A stretch of DNA of 64,000 nt from Prostheceraeus crozeri (GCA_907163375.1 CAJQUW010004580.1:372001-436000), one strand, 5' to 3'; counted from the stretch's first letter, positions 47,731 through 60,253 are shown. Numbers and translations: made by a program. Notes: generated by a model not told the origin, from the letters alone.

Positions 47731-48095
47731 CTTGTATTGACTTAATAGCTGTCATTCTCTTTAGATATTCAATGAAGTACGACAGACCTCTGTTGTCAAT
47801 CTACACTGTGACGTAGTCGTATGACATGCTGATATGCTGTCTCGCTACAATATGAACGCTGGTAGCGTTCTATCAATAATAATAGGACAATATGCTGTCG
47901 ATATCACTTAGAGATGACTTCTGCCTTCATTCGCATTCCTTTGGCCTGATGAAGAAGGTGCGAGCTCGTCTCCACTGCGGACTTCGGTTCGATTCCTAGG
48001 TCGGGCGAGTGCGGTCGGAAATGAAGGGTGTTGATGTCTTGTACGAGTATTGACTTAATAGTTGTCATTCTCTTTAGATATTATATAGTATCATT
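47731..48095 (+). repeat. ~40-bp duplicated flanks around a segment with a tRNA-type B box
   Basis: ttgacttaatag(c/t)tgtcattctctttagatatt occurs at about 47737-47769 and 48050-48082; atatagtatcattc is also near both. Between them, about 47940-48010, is a stretch with GGTTCGATTCC (a good Pol III B box) and a weaker A-box-like tggcctgatgaagaagg about 35 bp upstream. This could be a diverged tRNA-derived SINE. No clear A/T tail or cloverleaf was made out. Confidence 0.3.
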
Positions 48096-48099
48096 CGTC

Positions 48100-48965
48100 G
48101 CCAAATTTATGAATTTGAAGACTTGCTTTTTTATGATGCATGGAATCATTGTGTTTGATAACTTAATGGTGCGCTCGTTAGGTACTCCAAGAAAGTGCTC
48201 CTTTAAGATTGAAATGCGCTTAATTACCTATTCAGGAATCAGGACATTAGGCAGCTAGTATTGAGATAGCAAGGTTAAGTATCTTAAACTGTAATAGGCG
48301 CTTGATCTGAGATCATGTGACTCTTGGTCATATCAACGTATAGATGTCTATAATCAAATTGATATTGCTATACGAGCGAATTTATTAACAAAGAATTAAA
48401 ATTGTGGAATAATGCACATAACATGTGAATCGAAGAAATATGCAAAACATTTTAGATATTCTGAGAATATGTTTTCTATTGATTACGACGATACCAAAAT
48501 GACACGATAACGCAAGTGCACCCCGATTTCTTGACATGCATTTTGCACGCATCGATATGGTGGACGAGCTATTCATCGATTAGAATGACAAAAACGAACA
48601 TAAGCTGAATAGCTCGTGTCTTAAAAGTGGTAGGTTTTGAGTCAACGATAACTTAATTTTTGCTAGAACTGCACAAAACTGCTGCCTTTTCATAATATCC
48701 CTAGAATCGATCGCCGCCAGTTTCAAAAGGCAAAGTTATCGCAACATGTTTATGCATGACATTGAAATAATAAAACAAATGCATTGAACTTGAAATTGGT
48801 CAATGTACATCGCTGCCAAGATAACAGGTAAACTATTCCAAAGTAAATAAACGAAGACTTCATTCTAGAAATAACTATGAACACACATATCAATTGTGCG
48901 TCTATATCAAAACCCGGATTTTCAAACGAACTATAAGGAATTTTAAACACACGAAGCATCATTTG
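48100..48965. other. 3' flank of the SDR gene
   Basis: No recognisable gene. A minus-strand AATAAA (plus-strand tttatt near 48380) could serve as the SDR polyadenylation signal about 590 nt after the stop; this is weak. Confidence 0.35.
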
Positions 48966-48967
48966 AC

Positions 48968-51900
48968 TTATACTCTATTCTGCGTTGGTTTTTCAGTCTT
49001 CTTCGAAGTCTCTTTAGGTTCTGAGCTCAACGGATTAACATCTTTTGGGAGCATTGTTTTGGCAATAAGATTGTCCAGCAAACTTTCTGGCAATAAATTT
49101 AGTATTCCGAATTTAAGAGACGTAGCTGCATGTGGAATATAATGATTGTCTGGATGCACAGTCCAAATAGCTTGCTCGATTACGTCCAAAACTTCATGAA
49201 TTTCAGCTCGTGCGTCTTCTAAACCTTTACACATGCACTCGCGCGCCGCTTTGTAGTAATCGATGCCATATTGCTTCCGGATGTGATCAGGGGATGCATC
49301 CCAAATTCGCTCAAATTGTTCTCGATGTGTTGTCAAAGATAACATTTCAGTTCTGAAACAAATGGCGAAGAGTTAAAAGATGCCGAAATAGCCATCAACA
49401 AACAAATGGTTTCCATAGATTTTTTTTGCTGACTTATACAAAAGCGAACCCTCACATTTCTATGGGATCAACCCATCATCAACAGAGCACGTTAGAAAGA
49501 TAGAAAGTTTCATTAAATCTAAGCAGCATAATTTCAATAGTGAGTTTCATTCGGAAATATGCCTTGCTACTGTTTTACTGGTGTTCTATCAAGTCACATA
49601 ACCCTAAGTGTTTATATATATCAAGTGTGGAAACTCACCATTGCTCTGTTGTACTTTTAGTGACGACAAATCAGTCATCTTTTTTAGCTAGGATCATATT
49701 GATTTATATGTCAAATCAACTATCAACCTTGCATCAACATTCTACTAACCATAGAAATGGATCTTCATCTATGTATAGTTGTCTTCCAAATGTTTACGGG
49801 TAACCATGTAATTTTTCGCTGATTCTTAGTTTTGACCATGGAAATCTATAACTAGCTATGTTGAGTTGGCAAGAGCCAAGTTTTGTTCGATATGTAATTT
49901 ATGTTTGTATGTATGTTTTGTTCAAAATGTAATCTCTTTTTCTATATGTAATTTGCGATATATTTCGATCAAAAATTATCTCTTCTGCGGAGCATGATTT
50001 TGAAGTACATCCTTCTTGGTTCTTTTCCTTTTGGGGCGACGATACTCTTCGTAGCTCTTAAACGGATTCGAATCTATTGAAGAGTCCTCTTTTAATGAAT
50101 TTACAACGATTGTCATTTTCTTGATATTTATTTTCTTCGTTTTTTGCCATTCTTTGACTAGTGTCATCACTTTCAATTGGAGCATCTGGCTTTCTTCAGC
50201 ATAACTTCTGCTTTCTTCTAACGATAAAAAGAGATTTAAATTTTTTTTGAAATTTCTAGCAATAATTTGTTTTATTTACGTTTTATCGTTAGTAGAAAGC
50301 ACATAGCACATAGCTTTAATCTATATGCTAGCTGTAGAAGTCCATGGTTTGACATAGCTATTCATTCCCTTCGATGCACTTCAGTGCGCGGTATTGAAAC
50401 TTCAAAAATGTCAGCATAATATTATTCAAAGCATTCATTTTGATATAAATAAGCAGATTTAAAATCATAATTCTAGCGGGATGGTTAGAGACTTAAAAAA
50501 CCTACGCCAAGCTAAGATTTCTGCTGATTCACAAAGATAAAAGTTATAAAATTAGCGATAACAAATACATTATACAAATTATCAAATATTTCAACGACAT
50601 ATTACTGAGAGTCAATTTCATTAAGAATTCAAAATTGTCCACCATTCAGCAATAATCTTGCATTTGTCATTATGCTTCATTCTGCAACTCAGCAGTGTGT
50701 GATATTGAAATTGACATTCTGTTCACGCCAATCTTGCTGCATTGCTCTGGCAAACAGTAGGCCCTACAGGTAGGTACATGGATGGCAATCTGCATCTCAG
50801 ATGTAGAACGATGACCAAATGATGCTATGGCAGATGTGGATATCTACCTCTGGCGATTGGCTACGACTGTGAAAGCGTGCTTATAAGTTATTCCTTCATT
50901 TTCAAGTTGCTTGCATGTCACACTAGGCCCTACTATTCGTATACTACTATACTATCCGCCCTACTATACTATTCGTGAAAAATGTACACTGTGCGTCTGA
51001 AGCAGCACTCCGGATTGAAGGAAGCGACTCTTATCCTCTATTCAAATTACTCATCCATCTCTCAAATGAGAGCCTGTTTAATTTTAAATAGCACTATATT
51101 TGTTTTACCATCGAAATGATTCTACTCATTAAAATACTCGATACTTTCTACCGCGAAACTTGATCAAATTACAAATCACAACAAATTACTGATAACAGAC
51201 AAAAACACTAATTACCAAGAATTTTACTGAAGGAAAGCATGAAAGATCATTGACATATTGAATCGTTAGCCAAAGCTATGCCATTATCAGATCAATTAGG
51301 GTGAGGATTGCTTGTAGAAAACATCAACAGATTTTTAGCAGATGCTTTGACAGGCCTAGACGAACAGTGAAAACACCACGGGAGAAGAATGTCAGCCACT
51401 AATTAATCAATTATTCAATCAATGAAAAATCTGAATCTGTTATATTGTTGAGTAATCATGATCACAATTATGTCACTGAATATTAGTTTAACCACTAATC
51501 TCAATCACGATCAAGATGTGTTCATTGCATACACTCATCATTATATTATATGCAATGATGCTACAGAGACTTCCCAATAAATTAATGCGAGCATGAAAGA
51601 ACTTGCTCCAAGGAAGGCTAGGTCAGAATGCAACATGACTTGAAGATATTCTACTTTATATTTCAAATTTGAAGTTTGCAAGCAATTGCAAGATTTAAAA
51701 ATATAGATTATAAATACGACTAAAGATATTCCGGCAATGCATAAAGCAATAAAATATACTTGTAATAAAACATCCATCATTACATACCTCCCCCTAAAAG
51801 AAGAACATGGACCATGTAGTGCGGAAAAATTAATAACGAGAATCGACATTATAATGGACATTCAATAACAAGCAAGTTTACAGCTAGAACATTAACAGAA

Positions 51901-54900
51901 AGGAAATGATACATTTAATCAAGCATTGTTTGTCCTTTGAGATGATGGCTATAGGAAACGCTTCAGATAATGATACATTTAATCAAGCATTGTATGTCCT
52001 TTGAGATTATGGCTATAGGAAACGCTTCAGATAATGATACATTTAATCAAGCATTGTATGTCCTTTGAGATGATGGCTATAGGAAACGCTTCAGATGCGT
52101 TTTCATTATCAAACTAGACAAGTTTCGTGCTTATTATACAGCGGAAGTCTCATTTGTCTTCCTCACATAGATGGAATCCCTTGCGTCTGTCTGAGTCTAC
52201 ACTCTACAGGTGTCATGATTCTAACTCAAACTTTATATGCGGTGATGAAGATTAGAGTGACGTGTTAGAGATTGTGAAAGACGTGTTAGAGATTGATATG
52301 GAGATAACTCGTCTCTATTTGGCTTATATGATTGGCTAAGCACGCGCAATGCATGGAGATGTCGCTTTAGAGAACACACGACCTTTAATCCAAAACTGAA
52401 CATCTGTCAAGTGAAAGTACATGTCCTTGACTAAACTTTCCTCCGTGATAAATTTGTCAAATGAAAATATTATTCGCATCATTCGACTACACGATCTCAA
52501 TTTGCTAGGTGTACATGTATAGGTCTAAAGTGATGTCAACGTTCAGGTTCGACAAAATCCGAACTTGAATTTACACTGCGTTCAATAGAAAATTGATCTT
52601 CTTATCCGTCGAGTCTAGTTCAGATCGTGACCATTAGTGATGAGGAATGTCATCTCTAGACCCAAACACGCAGACAAGGTAATTTGCCTCATTTGCTTCC
52701 TTTGATTATTGAATGGATTCAAATATACATTATTTCGGACCATCAGTCATTATCAACTATAATTTCTACCAGTCATACGATAGTCGACTATCCACCTGAT
52801 AGCGGTTAAATGACCATAGTTTTTTGCCAAAAGCAATCCATCTAATGGCAAACTTCTCAGTGTAATCAACTAATCAAGAAAAAATCATTCCGACATTACA
52901 TATAAATTTAACATCATTTCCTAGTTTTAGTGAGCGCTTAGCAATATTTTGATAATTCAGATGATCAGTCGGTTCTCAAAGAAGACATTCTTTTTAAGAA
53001 TCCTGAGAAAATAATGCTTTTACATGAGCTTATATAGATAATTAAACTGAGTCAGAGAACTTTTATAATAGACAAGTGCAAACATTCAATTGCCATATTC
53101 CAAAAAAGGGTGAATGGCATATTTTTTATCATCTTCCTTGCAATCTCATCGCGGAAATTACACTCAAACAGCTTCAAAGCGCTTGTTTTGTCCTTCGCAG
53201 TGAAACAATGTGGCCTTCAGTAAAATAAGGGTTACTAGAAGGTTATATGCGTATACAACTCCCTACCGCACAAATGATAATGTCAAATTGTCAAAGGTAT
53301 ACTCTAAATGGGATCAAGCCTATATTCTGACAAAATGGTAAGGAATATAAGAAAACTATGTCATATCAACCAAGCTAATGAATCATCATTTTTGAAGCTG
53401 AAGATGCTTTTTTTATCATGGTGACAATATAAATATCATTTAAATAATGCACTCTGATTGATTCAAGCCTACTTGTGTTGCTTTCGGTATGGCTTCCCAA
53501 GTTGGCATCCACTACACTATCGACGCAGGTGATACTTCCTTAAACATCGCGATGGAGGAGGGTTGGGGGGATCAGCCAAATATAAATGTATAAGGCAGAT
53601 ATTGCGAAAATGTTATAGAAAATGAGACATTAAAATGGAACAACAAATATCAGCTAATAAAGGTGACCTCTTTCCAAATCCCGAAAGAACTAAGACAGTC
53701 AAAATGTCATGTTTCGAATATGTTAATAATTGAGTTCGGAGACAGTTGAGAGAGTAGTTGTTATTGTAAAAATCTAGTTTGTTGACTAGGCAATTATTCA
53801 GGAGAGACGAACATCGATGCTGGATATCGTCGAAAATCTTTATTGATCTCAGAACTGTGAATGCATGTCATTAAAAAGCATGAATGTGATATTAACAAAT
53901 AGATAATACCTACAGATAAATTGCGAGATCCCGATTTTTGGCCATCCAAGAATCCAAAATTGGTTAAGACCTCGGGATCGAAATGAAACACCAATTAGGC
54001 CTGCTGCGAAATTTGATAGACTATCAAAATTTCATATGCATAACTGCTGCCTGGATTAAAGTCAAACAGTAGCCAAAACTGATTCCGGTTTGTAGATTTC
54101 AAAACATTTAGGCCTACGGCTTACTAAATAAACGTGCAATATGATTCTATCGTATTGCAAGGCATAGAGTGGTAACTCCGAGGTTATTAAATCCCCAATG
54201 GGTATACACTTTTGATTTTATTAAATCAACTCGAGATGAATACATTTGGGTATTGTTACCAAATTTGAGATATGCAAATTATTACAGTTTTGAAGAAGTT
54301 GCCACGGAATTGAATGATCATGATAGTAATGCACAAGAGATAATGGTATTTTACAGATTCTCAGTGTGATGCCAGCCTTAGAGATTCAATGTTTGTTTAA
54401 TCAGCAATTCGATGGGTTCTTATTACTTTCATGCTGTCGAACCTCAAGAGCATTTTCTTAAGCGTGATCATATCACAAGCAATTCATGCCACTTGCAGTG
54501 CTAAATCACATAATCTAAGATAATTGATTTCAATTAACTTTGAAAGATGTAAATGGGTCCACATCAATATTCAGATTCAAGAAATGAAGCATCAAATTTA
54601 ATGAATCATAAAATCATGCCGGTGAAAACTGTATTAAAAAGTTGAAATTTCAGCCGAGAAAGCAAAATCAGATCTCAACGTTTTCATGAAGACTTCCATT
54701 ACAATGCAGCTCATGAAATTACCTTGTCATCAGCTTAATTTCCGCTTAAGTATGATGCTTGTTAGCAAATATTCATTCCTTTGATATCTAACTTGTTTCA
54801 CACTACTTATAAAGAGAACATCATCTCGGCAGTATATAAATACAGGAATAATTTGAAAAAAATTATCTATTAGATAACTGCTCAAATAATTTTTTGGACA

Positions 54901-57663
54901 GCAGTAACGTAATCTCCGCAAAAAACTATATATTTTGATGTAAAAATTTTCACTGCATACAGACACTTTTTGAGTCGACACTCTACCTATCTATAATCTA
55001 CTTACTCTATGTTGCAAGGATTTCAAAATTGACGCATATGGAATGTAATTTAGTATACATGCAGATATATATAATATAATAGAATATGAATTAGATTTTA
55101 ATCAAAGATTATTGTTTTAGAAAAATATTACGAATATCGACTATTAATCTCTGTTAGCTGCGCATTGTTGCATGTTCAAATTTCGAATAGGAGCTTTATT
55201 GGTCAAGCAGTTATTGGTGCAGCTCTTGCAAATGTCAGTCGTGTGTAATGCCGTCCAATCACGAGCCAAGCACACCGATTTGAGCGTGTCTACGTGGGCA
55301 TAGGCCTGAATATCCCGATAGAGCGGGGCCGGGCTAATCCTCAAAGGAACTGGGCCTGGCTGAGTCGTATTTGCAAGTTTAGATGTCATTGATGATCAAA
55401 AGGACCTTCAGACACCTCAATATGGACCGCAAGATTCTCAACTTACCGATAGCGTGAAGGCTCAATAGTTACCACTTTGATTTTGAAAGGGGTCATTTCC
55501 CTTCGCAAACAATCACTAAACGCCAGTGTTGCATGTTTGCTCATGGAATATCCTGAGAAATAAGGATATGACATTCGACCTGAAAGAAAGGCGATAAACA
55601 AGCAATCAGTTAATGAAAAGTAAACAGGAGTACCTATAGAAATGTCACTACTTACTGGCTAAGCTCGTTACATTGATTACTCGTCCATGGCCTCTCAAAA
55701 ATGGAAGGAAAGCCTTGGTGACACGTACAGCTCCAAGTGTGTTCACATTCAGTTGTTCTGCATAAGCAGTCATGGGAAGCATTTCAATAAAGCCCAAGCG
55801 GCCGATTCCTGCATTGTTAACAATCGCCCATAGGTCTGTAAAATGTTGAGTTTATCTATTTGATCTGTTGAAACATTTGAAATATTGATTGATTGTGCTT
55901 TAGACATGGTTCAGTTGCATCTCAAAAATACTTAACATATCGGGCTTACTCGCAATGATTTTGCAAGTAGTAACGCATAAGTGTTGTTACAAGGAGCTGT
56001 TACTACAGAAAAGAATAAGTCCTAAGATAAGAATTTCTAATCGATAGGAATCTTTAAGTTTTTCCTATGATTGATAAATACAAAAATATAAAATGCCTCA
56101 TAGCCGCCAGAAACAATCCTTTCGAAATGATACAATAACAACTTAACTTTTCAATACACATGATTATGCAAGATGCTGAAAATGTAAATTTATACAATCA
56201 CATATCAATTTCTGGTATTAAGTAAGATAGAGGTTTATGTCTTGGAAGAAGAAAATTGTCTACTACGCGATGATGCCCAATTGTTGTATTGCGGGAGGGG
56301 GAGTGGACTATGAAGCTTCAGACCCAAGTTCTGGATTCATAATTTAAAAATTCAGAAACTACAGCAGTAAAACATCTTTATTTCGAAAGGGGTCATCATT
56401 TTTGCAGATGTGTTTTATAGAAAAGGGTTCTAAACAAGAAACATTTATTGTCTTAAACCCTTTTTAATCAGCTTCAAAACCTTTTCAACAAAGCTTTGGC
56501 CTTCGAAGTACAAGCACTAAGATTGTACGAATAATGCAGCGATATACTAAGTATATGAGATGCCATCGCTTGGCTTAAGTAAAATTCATTAACGGAAGAG
56601 ATTTCGAGTTATTTGTCTTGGAAGTTGAGGAGCGTCAAGCATTGAAAAAATCTCATTTGTTTATTTAGATCCATGTGTTTCCTAGTTTGGTACACCTATT
56701 AACGTAATGATCTAACATTCAATTAATAACTCAAAATGAGATATGTCATTTTAATGATTATGATTGCGCTTTTAGAGCAGATTTATGCAACAGCAGCCAG
56801 AAATAAACCACAATTTTTGCTGATTTCTTTTAAAGTTAATGAAAAATGAAAGCTGTATGACAATGACCTTTATTGCTATGGACAAACATGCTTTTCTATT
56901 TACAAAATTGACATTCACAGAATTTCTTTTAGGGACAGCACGTTTTTTCGTAGTGAATTTGATAAGTAGATTGTCATTGAGACAGACAATTCTTGCCTTT
57001 ACTTCAATCGGTTTCTTGCTTCAACTGTATTCCAACGGTATCCATTTAAACGGTATCCACGACTAACGTGTATGATGTAAATCTGTCATTCATCGTTTTC
57101 GTTCCTACCATGTCATTTCATCTCGTCAGGTCAGCAGTGATTATGATCTGCCATTAATTCGGTTCAATATCTATTCCACAAAAGTCCTATCTTTCAGCAT
57201 TTATATTAACTGACTTTTAGTTTTGCGTGAGTTTGTTGGAATGAACAATAGCATCGATCTAAGTCAATGTCTCTAGATCTTCAGAAGAATCAAATTCCGA
57301 AACTGTGCTGCACCAAAAACAAATTCTGTAGGCCTAAATATCAATTTTGTAGGCAGAAAAGCATGTCCGCTTAACCACAACAATAAAGCTCGTTGTCATG
57401 AGGCTTTCATTAACTTTTTAAAAAATCAGCCAAGAGTAGTCTGCCAGAAATCTCGCATTTCCAGCTGCTGTGGCAGAAATCTGTCCAAAAATCATCATCA
57501 TAATCACAAAATGATAAATCTCATTTTGAGGTATTAAATGAATGTTAGATTATTACATTAGTAAGTGTACCATACTAGGAAGTACATGGATCTACTGTAC
57601 ATAAACAAATGGGATTCTGCGATGTTATACCCTTCGTAGCTTCCAAGACGAGTGGAACTGCAG
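48968..57663 (-). CDS. Short-chain dehydrogenase/reductase, retinol / 17-beta-hydroxysteroid dehydrogenase type (partial)
   Basis: Four exons on the minus strand join in phase with canonical splice sites: 57663-57631 (33-nt micro-exon), 55835-55656, 55579-55447 and 49352-48968 (stop TAA). Together they give the NAD(P)-dependent SDR core: DLWAIVNNAGI (coenzyme-fold NNAG motif), GRVINVTS with the catalytic Ser, YSMSKHA with the catalytic Tyr-x-x-x-Lys, and an EPSRYRTEM loop. The C-terminal half resembles the substrate-binding tail of the RDH/HSD17B2/SDR9C group (IWD...QYG.DYY...HEVLDVIEQAI...HYIP...LLPESLLD). Such enzymes oxidise retinol or steroid alcohols at ER or mitochondrial membranes; the actual substrate is unknown. 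The N-terminal exon with TGxxxGxG was not found, so the 5' end is missing. The EPGx position usually holding Gly is Ser here. Confidence 0.85.
49976..50225 (-). CDS. Possible terminal exon of a basic protein inside the SDR intron
   Basis: An acceptor-like ctttttatcgttag is followed by an 80-codon open frame ending in TAA at 49976. The peptide is lysine-rich with a nuclear-localisation-like RRPKRKRTKKD near its C-terminus and an amphipathic stretch before it. No family recognised. It lies on the SDR strand inside its large intron, so it may be an alternative last exon, a nested gene, or chance. Confidence 0.25.
51541..51861 (-). CDS. Possible small membrane-protein ORF in the SDR intron
   Basis: The frame contains two strongly hydrophobic helices (VYFIALCIAGISLVVFIIYIF, shown only in part: FIALCIAGISLVVFII; and FLGASSFMLALIYW) separated by a short basic loop with Cys. 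An acceptor-like cttcttttag at about 51805 suggests coding may start after it instead of at the ATG at 51861. No homology recognised. In AT-rich DNA hydrophobic frames arise by chance, so support is modest. Confidence 0.25.
   Translation of the reverse strand: MSIIMSILVINFSALHGPCSSFRGRYVMMDVLLQVYFIALCIAGISLVVFIIYIFKSCNCLQTSNLKYKVEYLQVMLHSDLAFLGASSFMLALIYWEVSVASLHII
51905..52096 (+). repeat. Three-copy 64-bp tandem repeat
   Basis: Units starting aatgatacatttaatcaagc at 51905, 51969 and 52033 are almost identical (only a few differences), so the array is recent. It lies in the large SDR intron. Confidence 0.9.
52100..54160. other. SDR intron sequence, nothing recognised
   Basis: Apart from ordinary AT-rich intronic DNA I see no additional exon, RNA gene or transposon end. 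The intron stretches 49360-49970 and 50230-51540 are similarly blank. Confidence 0.4.
54163..55011 (+). mobile_element. Non-autonomous hAT element, copy 3, 8-bp target duplication
   Basis: This 849-bp element starts CATAGAGTGGTAACTCCG and ends TTACTCTATG, with identical TTGCAAGG at 54155-54162 and 55012-55019. It matches copy 2 (45288-46131) along its length, including the interior gatcatatcac and gtcgacactctacc blocks. It sits in the large SDR intron, opposite to the gene's direction. No transposase. Confidence 0.9.
55020..55440. other. SDR intron segment with an unassigned open frame
   Basis: The minus-strand frame at 55389-55144 (81 codons, four clustered Cys near the C-terminus) is GC-richer than its surroundings, but I recognise no family and see no good splice acceptor linking it to the SDR exons. 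Confidence 0.25.
55840..57625. other. SDR intron between the micro-exon and the NNAG exon
   Basis: AT-rich sequence with no further exon recognised. The plus-strand ORF at 56839-57066 has no motif. A short GGTATCCA-type repeat lies at about 57034-57060. Confidence 0.4.
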
Positions 57664-58555
57664 CTAAAGAATTGTCGTTTCACTGATGTTGAATGACAAT
57701 CTGCACATTGAAAATAATAAGAAGCTCGAGCGCGAATTTATGAAGAAAACTTCATTAGCTCTCTCACCATATCCACGAGGTATGAATGAAACTCAGCTAT
57801 AGGCCGATGTCTTATGACAGTTGAATCCTATGAGGCCATACAGCTTAAATGCCCTTTCAATTCATTATTTGCGGTTGTCAAATGATTGCAGTTAATGGAT
57901 TTATTCGATCGAATAATCGCAATTAATTGATTGATATGAGTCAGAAATATCAATTGATTGGTTGATTTGCAATGATAGTTGATTGACGGCTGCATTACCT
58001 GCAATGCCGTCATCATTCACAATCGCATGGAAAAAATGTACCTTCAGCTTGCTTGAGATGCCGCACTCTTCATCACAGGTCTCATCTCGTCACAAGCCTC
58101 CAGCATTCTATATCACTAGTAGCCCTATTTGTTGCATGCGTGCTCAGCAGTTCCATGTTTCAATAATGCTTCCATGATAAGCTTTTTAAACCATGATTTT
58201 ACATTCATCTGTTTCAATAATTGATTATCACGAACTATTACCTACTTGTGATGCATGAACTCACATCTGCATAATCAAATTCATTAATAATACGTGCAGT
58301 TTAGAATAAACCTACATTCATTTCAAGCAATGAATCTATTCATTGCCCTATTGTCTATAGATTTACGACGTGCATCTTGCGACTTGTGGAGCAGTACACT
58401 GAACGTCATAAATTTTGCAGCAAGTGAAAATCTATTTAATTTGATAATTTATCTGTAGCATTCAGGATGCCATGATCTTGTTTACTGTTACTATAGCCCA
58501 TCAAAGTTTAGAAAAACGAATATTAACTCTACTTAAACGAATGCTGAATGCTACC

Positions 58556-59742
58556 CAATGCTGTACGTTGACGCCATCATTTTAAGAAATTGACGCTGAT
58601 AGGCGTCAGTTTGCCTCTGAAAAACAGCGTCAGCGTCAATTTTAGAATACAGTGGGTAAATTTGTCATTGCTAATATTTGGTCGCTCGAGTTTTTTGTAG
58701 AGTTGAAAGCAGTTTGAAAGTTTTCTGTATACTGCATGCTAACGCGAGAAGGGGGCACAGTGTTTGATTCGGCATCTACACAATGGATTGATGACATTTT
58801 TATTTGATCGGTAGTCGGCAATGACATTTTTTGCAATATAATACGGCGATACCTAGTAGTGCCGCAGTCGAGAGAGTCTTTTCTCTTGGAAAATAAATTT
58901 TGCGTCCGAAACGCTCCAGACTCTCTGACGAGCATTTTGAAATGCTGGTTTTCATTAAAAAAGTGTTCGTTTTTCTTATAAATCAAAAGATTTTCTATAT
59001 TGTAAAGGCGAATTGTTAGTGATTTTTTTATTATGCAGTGAAACGTATATTAGTAATTCAGTTGCAAGTTAAGCATAATTTTCACTTTCAAGTGTAGTGG
59101 TGATGAGATGTTTTATGGTAAATTTTACATTCTTTTTCTCGAATACAAAATAAATGTCGCATCTGGCAATGTAAAAAAGTGACATTTATTATTTGGTTCA
59201 GTGTTATATGTTGGAGTTGGGAAGGCCTAATCTCGATATTCTGAATAATGCGTATGCTAATGGCTTCAAAGTAAAGGTTTAGGCAAGTCTACCTTATGTG
59301 ATATTTCTTCGAGAGGTCTATGAGTCATCACTTTCAGGTAGCTGAGCAATATGACAATTCGCATCGACTGTGTCTGCATTGATATTTTGCCTATTGGCTT
59401 TATCGGCGAATGTTCCCGACATTTTTTACATATTGATGATAAACTCGATTTCACTTTTATTCCTAATTCGCTTTTGAATCTGTCGACATTGCTTTGCTGT
59501 CCGTGCGGAGTGCTGGAAGAAGAGATCTTCAGGCCTACTGTAAAAGCATTTGCAGCGACGAAGTCTATTTACCGTTTGAGTTTCAAAACAGATGATGAAG
59601 TACGATGTAAAATTGACGCTATGAATTGACGCCGCCGTCATTGGCACTGTCAATTTCAGGATTGGTTGACGGTGTCAATAATTTGACAATTGACGCTAAC
59701 GCTGATACCGTCAATTTTTTTTAATTGACGCGTACAACACTG
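58556..59742 (+). mobile_element. Deleted hAT element with 8-bp target duplication
   Basis: Ends CAaTGcTGTACG (58556) and the complement of CAGTGTTGTACG (ending 59742) are flanked by identical ATGCTACC at 58548-58555 and 59743-59750. Subterminal regions carry many aattgacgct/gcgtcaatt blocks. On the plus strand near 58865-58980 the frame reads SSAAVERVFSLGK...LRPKRSRLSDEHFEML, the C-terminal hATC dimerisation region. The rest of the transposase is missing or unrecognisable, so the 1187-bp copy is an internal-deletion derivative. Confidence 0.85.
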
Positions 59743-60136
59743 ATGCTACCGATGTATAAAACTAGTCACATAAATGTTCTTAGCTTTCTAGCCACAATTG
59801 CTTGAGCGACCATGATTATAATTGTGGAGCTTGAAATTAAGGTTCTCCCTTACCAAAGAACGTGCCAGAGTTCATTTAATTCTACTGTCACATCTTTGCA
59901 CTGTAAAAAGTAATTCAAAATTTAAACCACCAAGTTTCACTAAATAAAAAAATAGACGCCTTGCCACTTTCTGTCTTTGAATTTGTGCATGGATTAGGTT
60001 CATTACTCGAAAGCACTTAATTGTATACTAAAAGTGAATGGTTTTCTTCCAAAACCTGACCGTTCCAATATACCTACACATCTGTAATACAGCATTTTAC
60101 AAGTCTGATATACATGTGTGCACCTTTAAATGGCAA

Positions 60137-60155
60137 TAAAGTATACCAGATTATT
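60137..60155 (+). repeat. Detached arm related to the adjacent foldback element
   Basis: AAAGTATACCAGATTATT is the exact complement of AATAATCTGGTATACTTT at about 60258-60275, forming an inverted pair about 105 bp apart. Confidence 0.6.
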
Positions 60156-60253
60156 GCATAGTTGTAGAATCGTATTTCAGAATCCCTTCTATGTCTGATA
60201 AAATTTGTTCCCAGGGAAAATCTAGGTAGAGAGGGATTTTATCGCGGATATCT

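Noticed and set aside
55144-55389. 81-residue cysteine-containing frame as the last SDR exon
   Set aside because: No acceptor in the right phase and no similarity to the SDR tail; the exon at 49352-48968 fits both phase and homology.
59830-59895. A minus-strand exon with KDVT as the missing N-terminal SDR exon
   Set aside because: Acceptor and donor look good, but its phase (two leftover bases) does not fit the micro-exon, and no TGxxxGxG follows from it.
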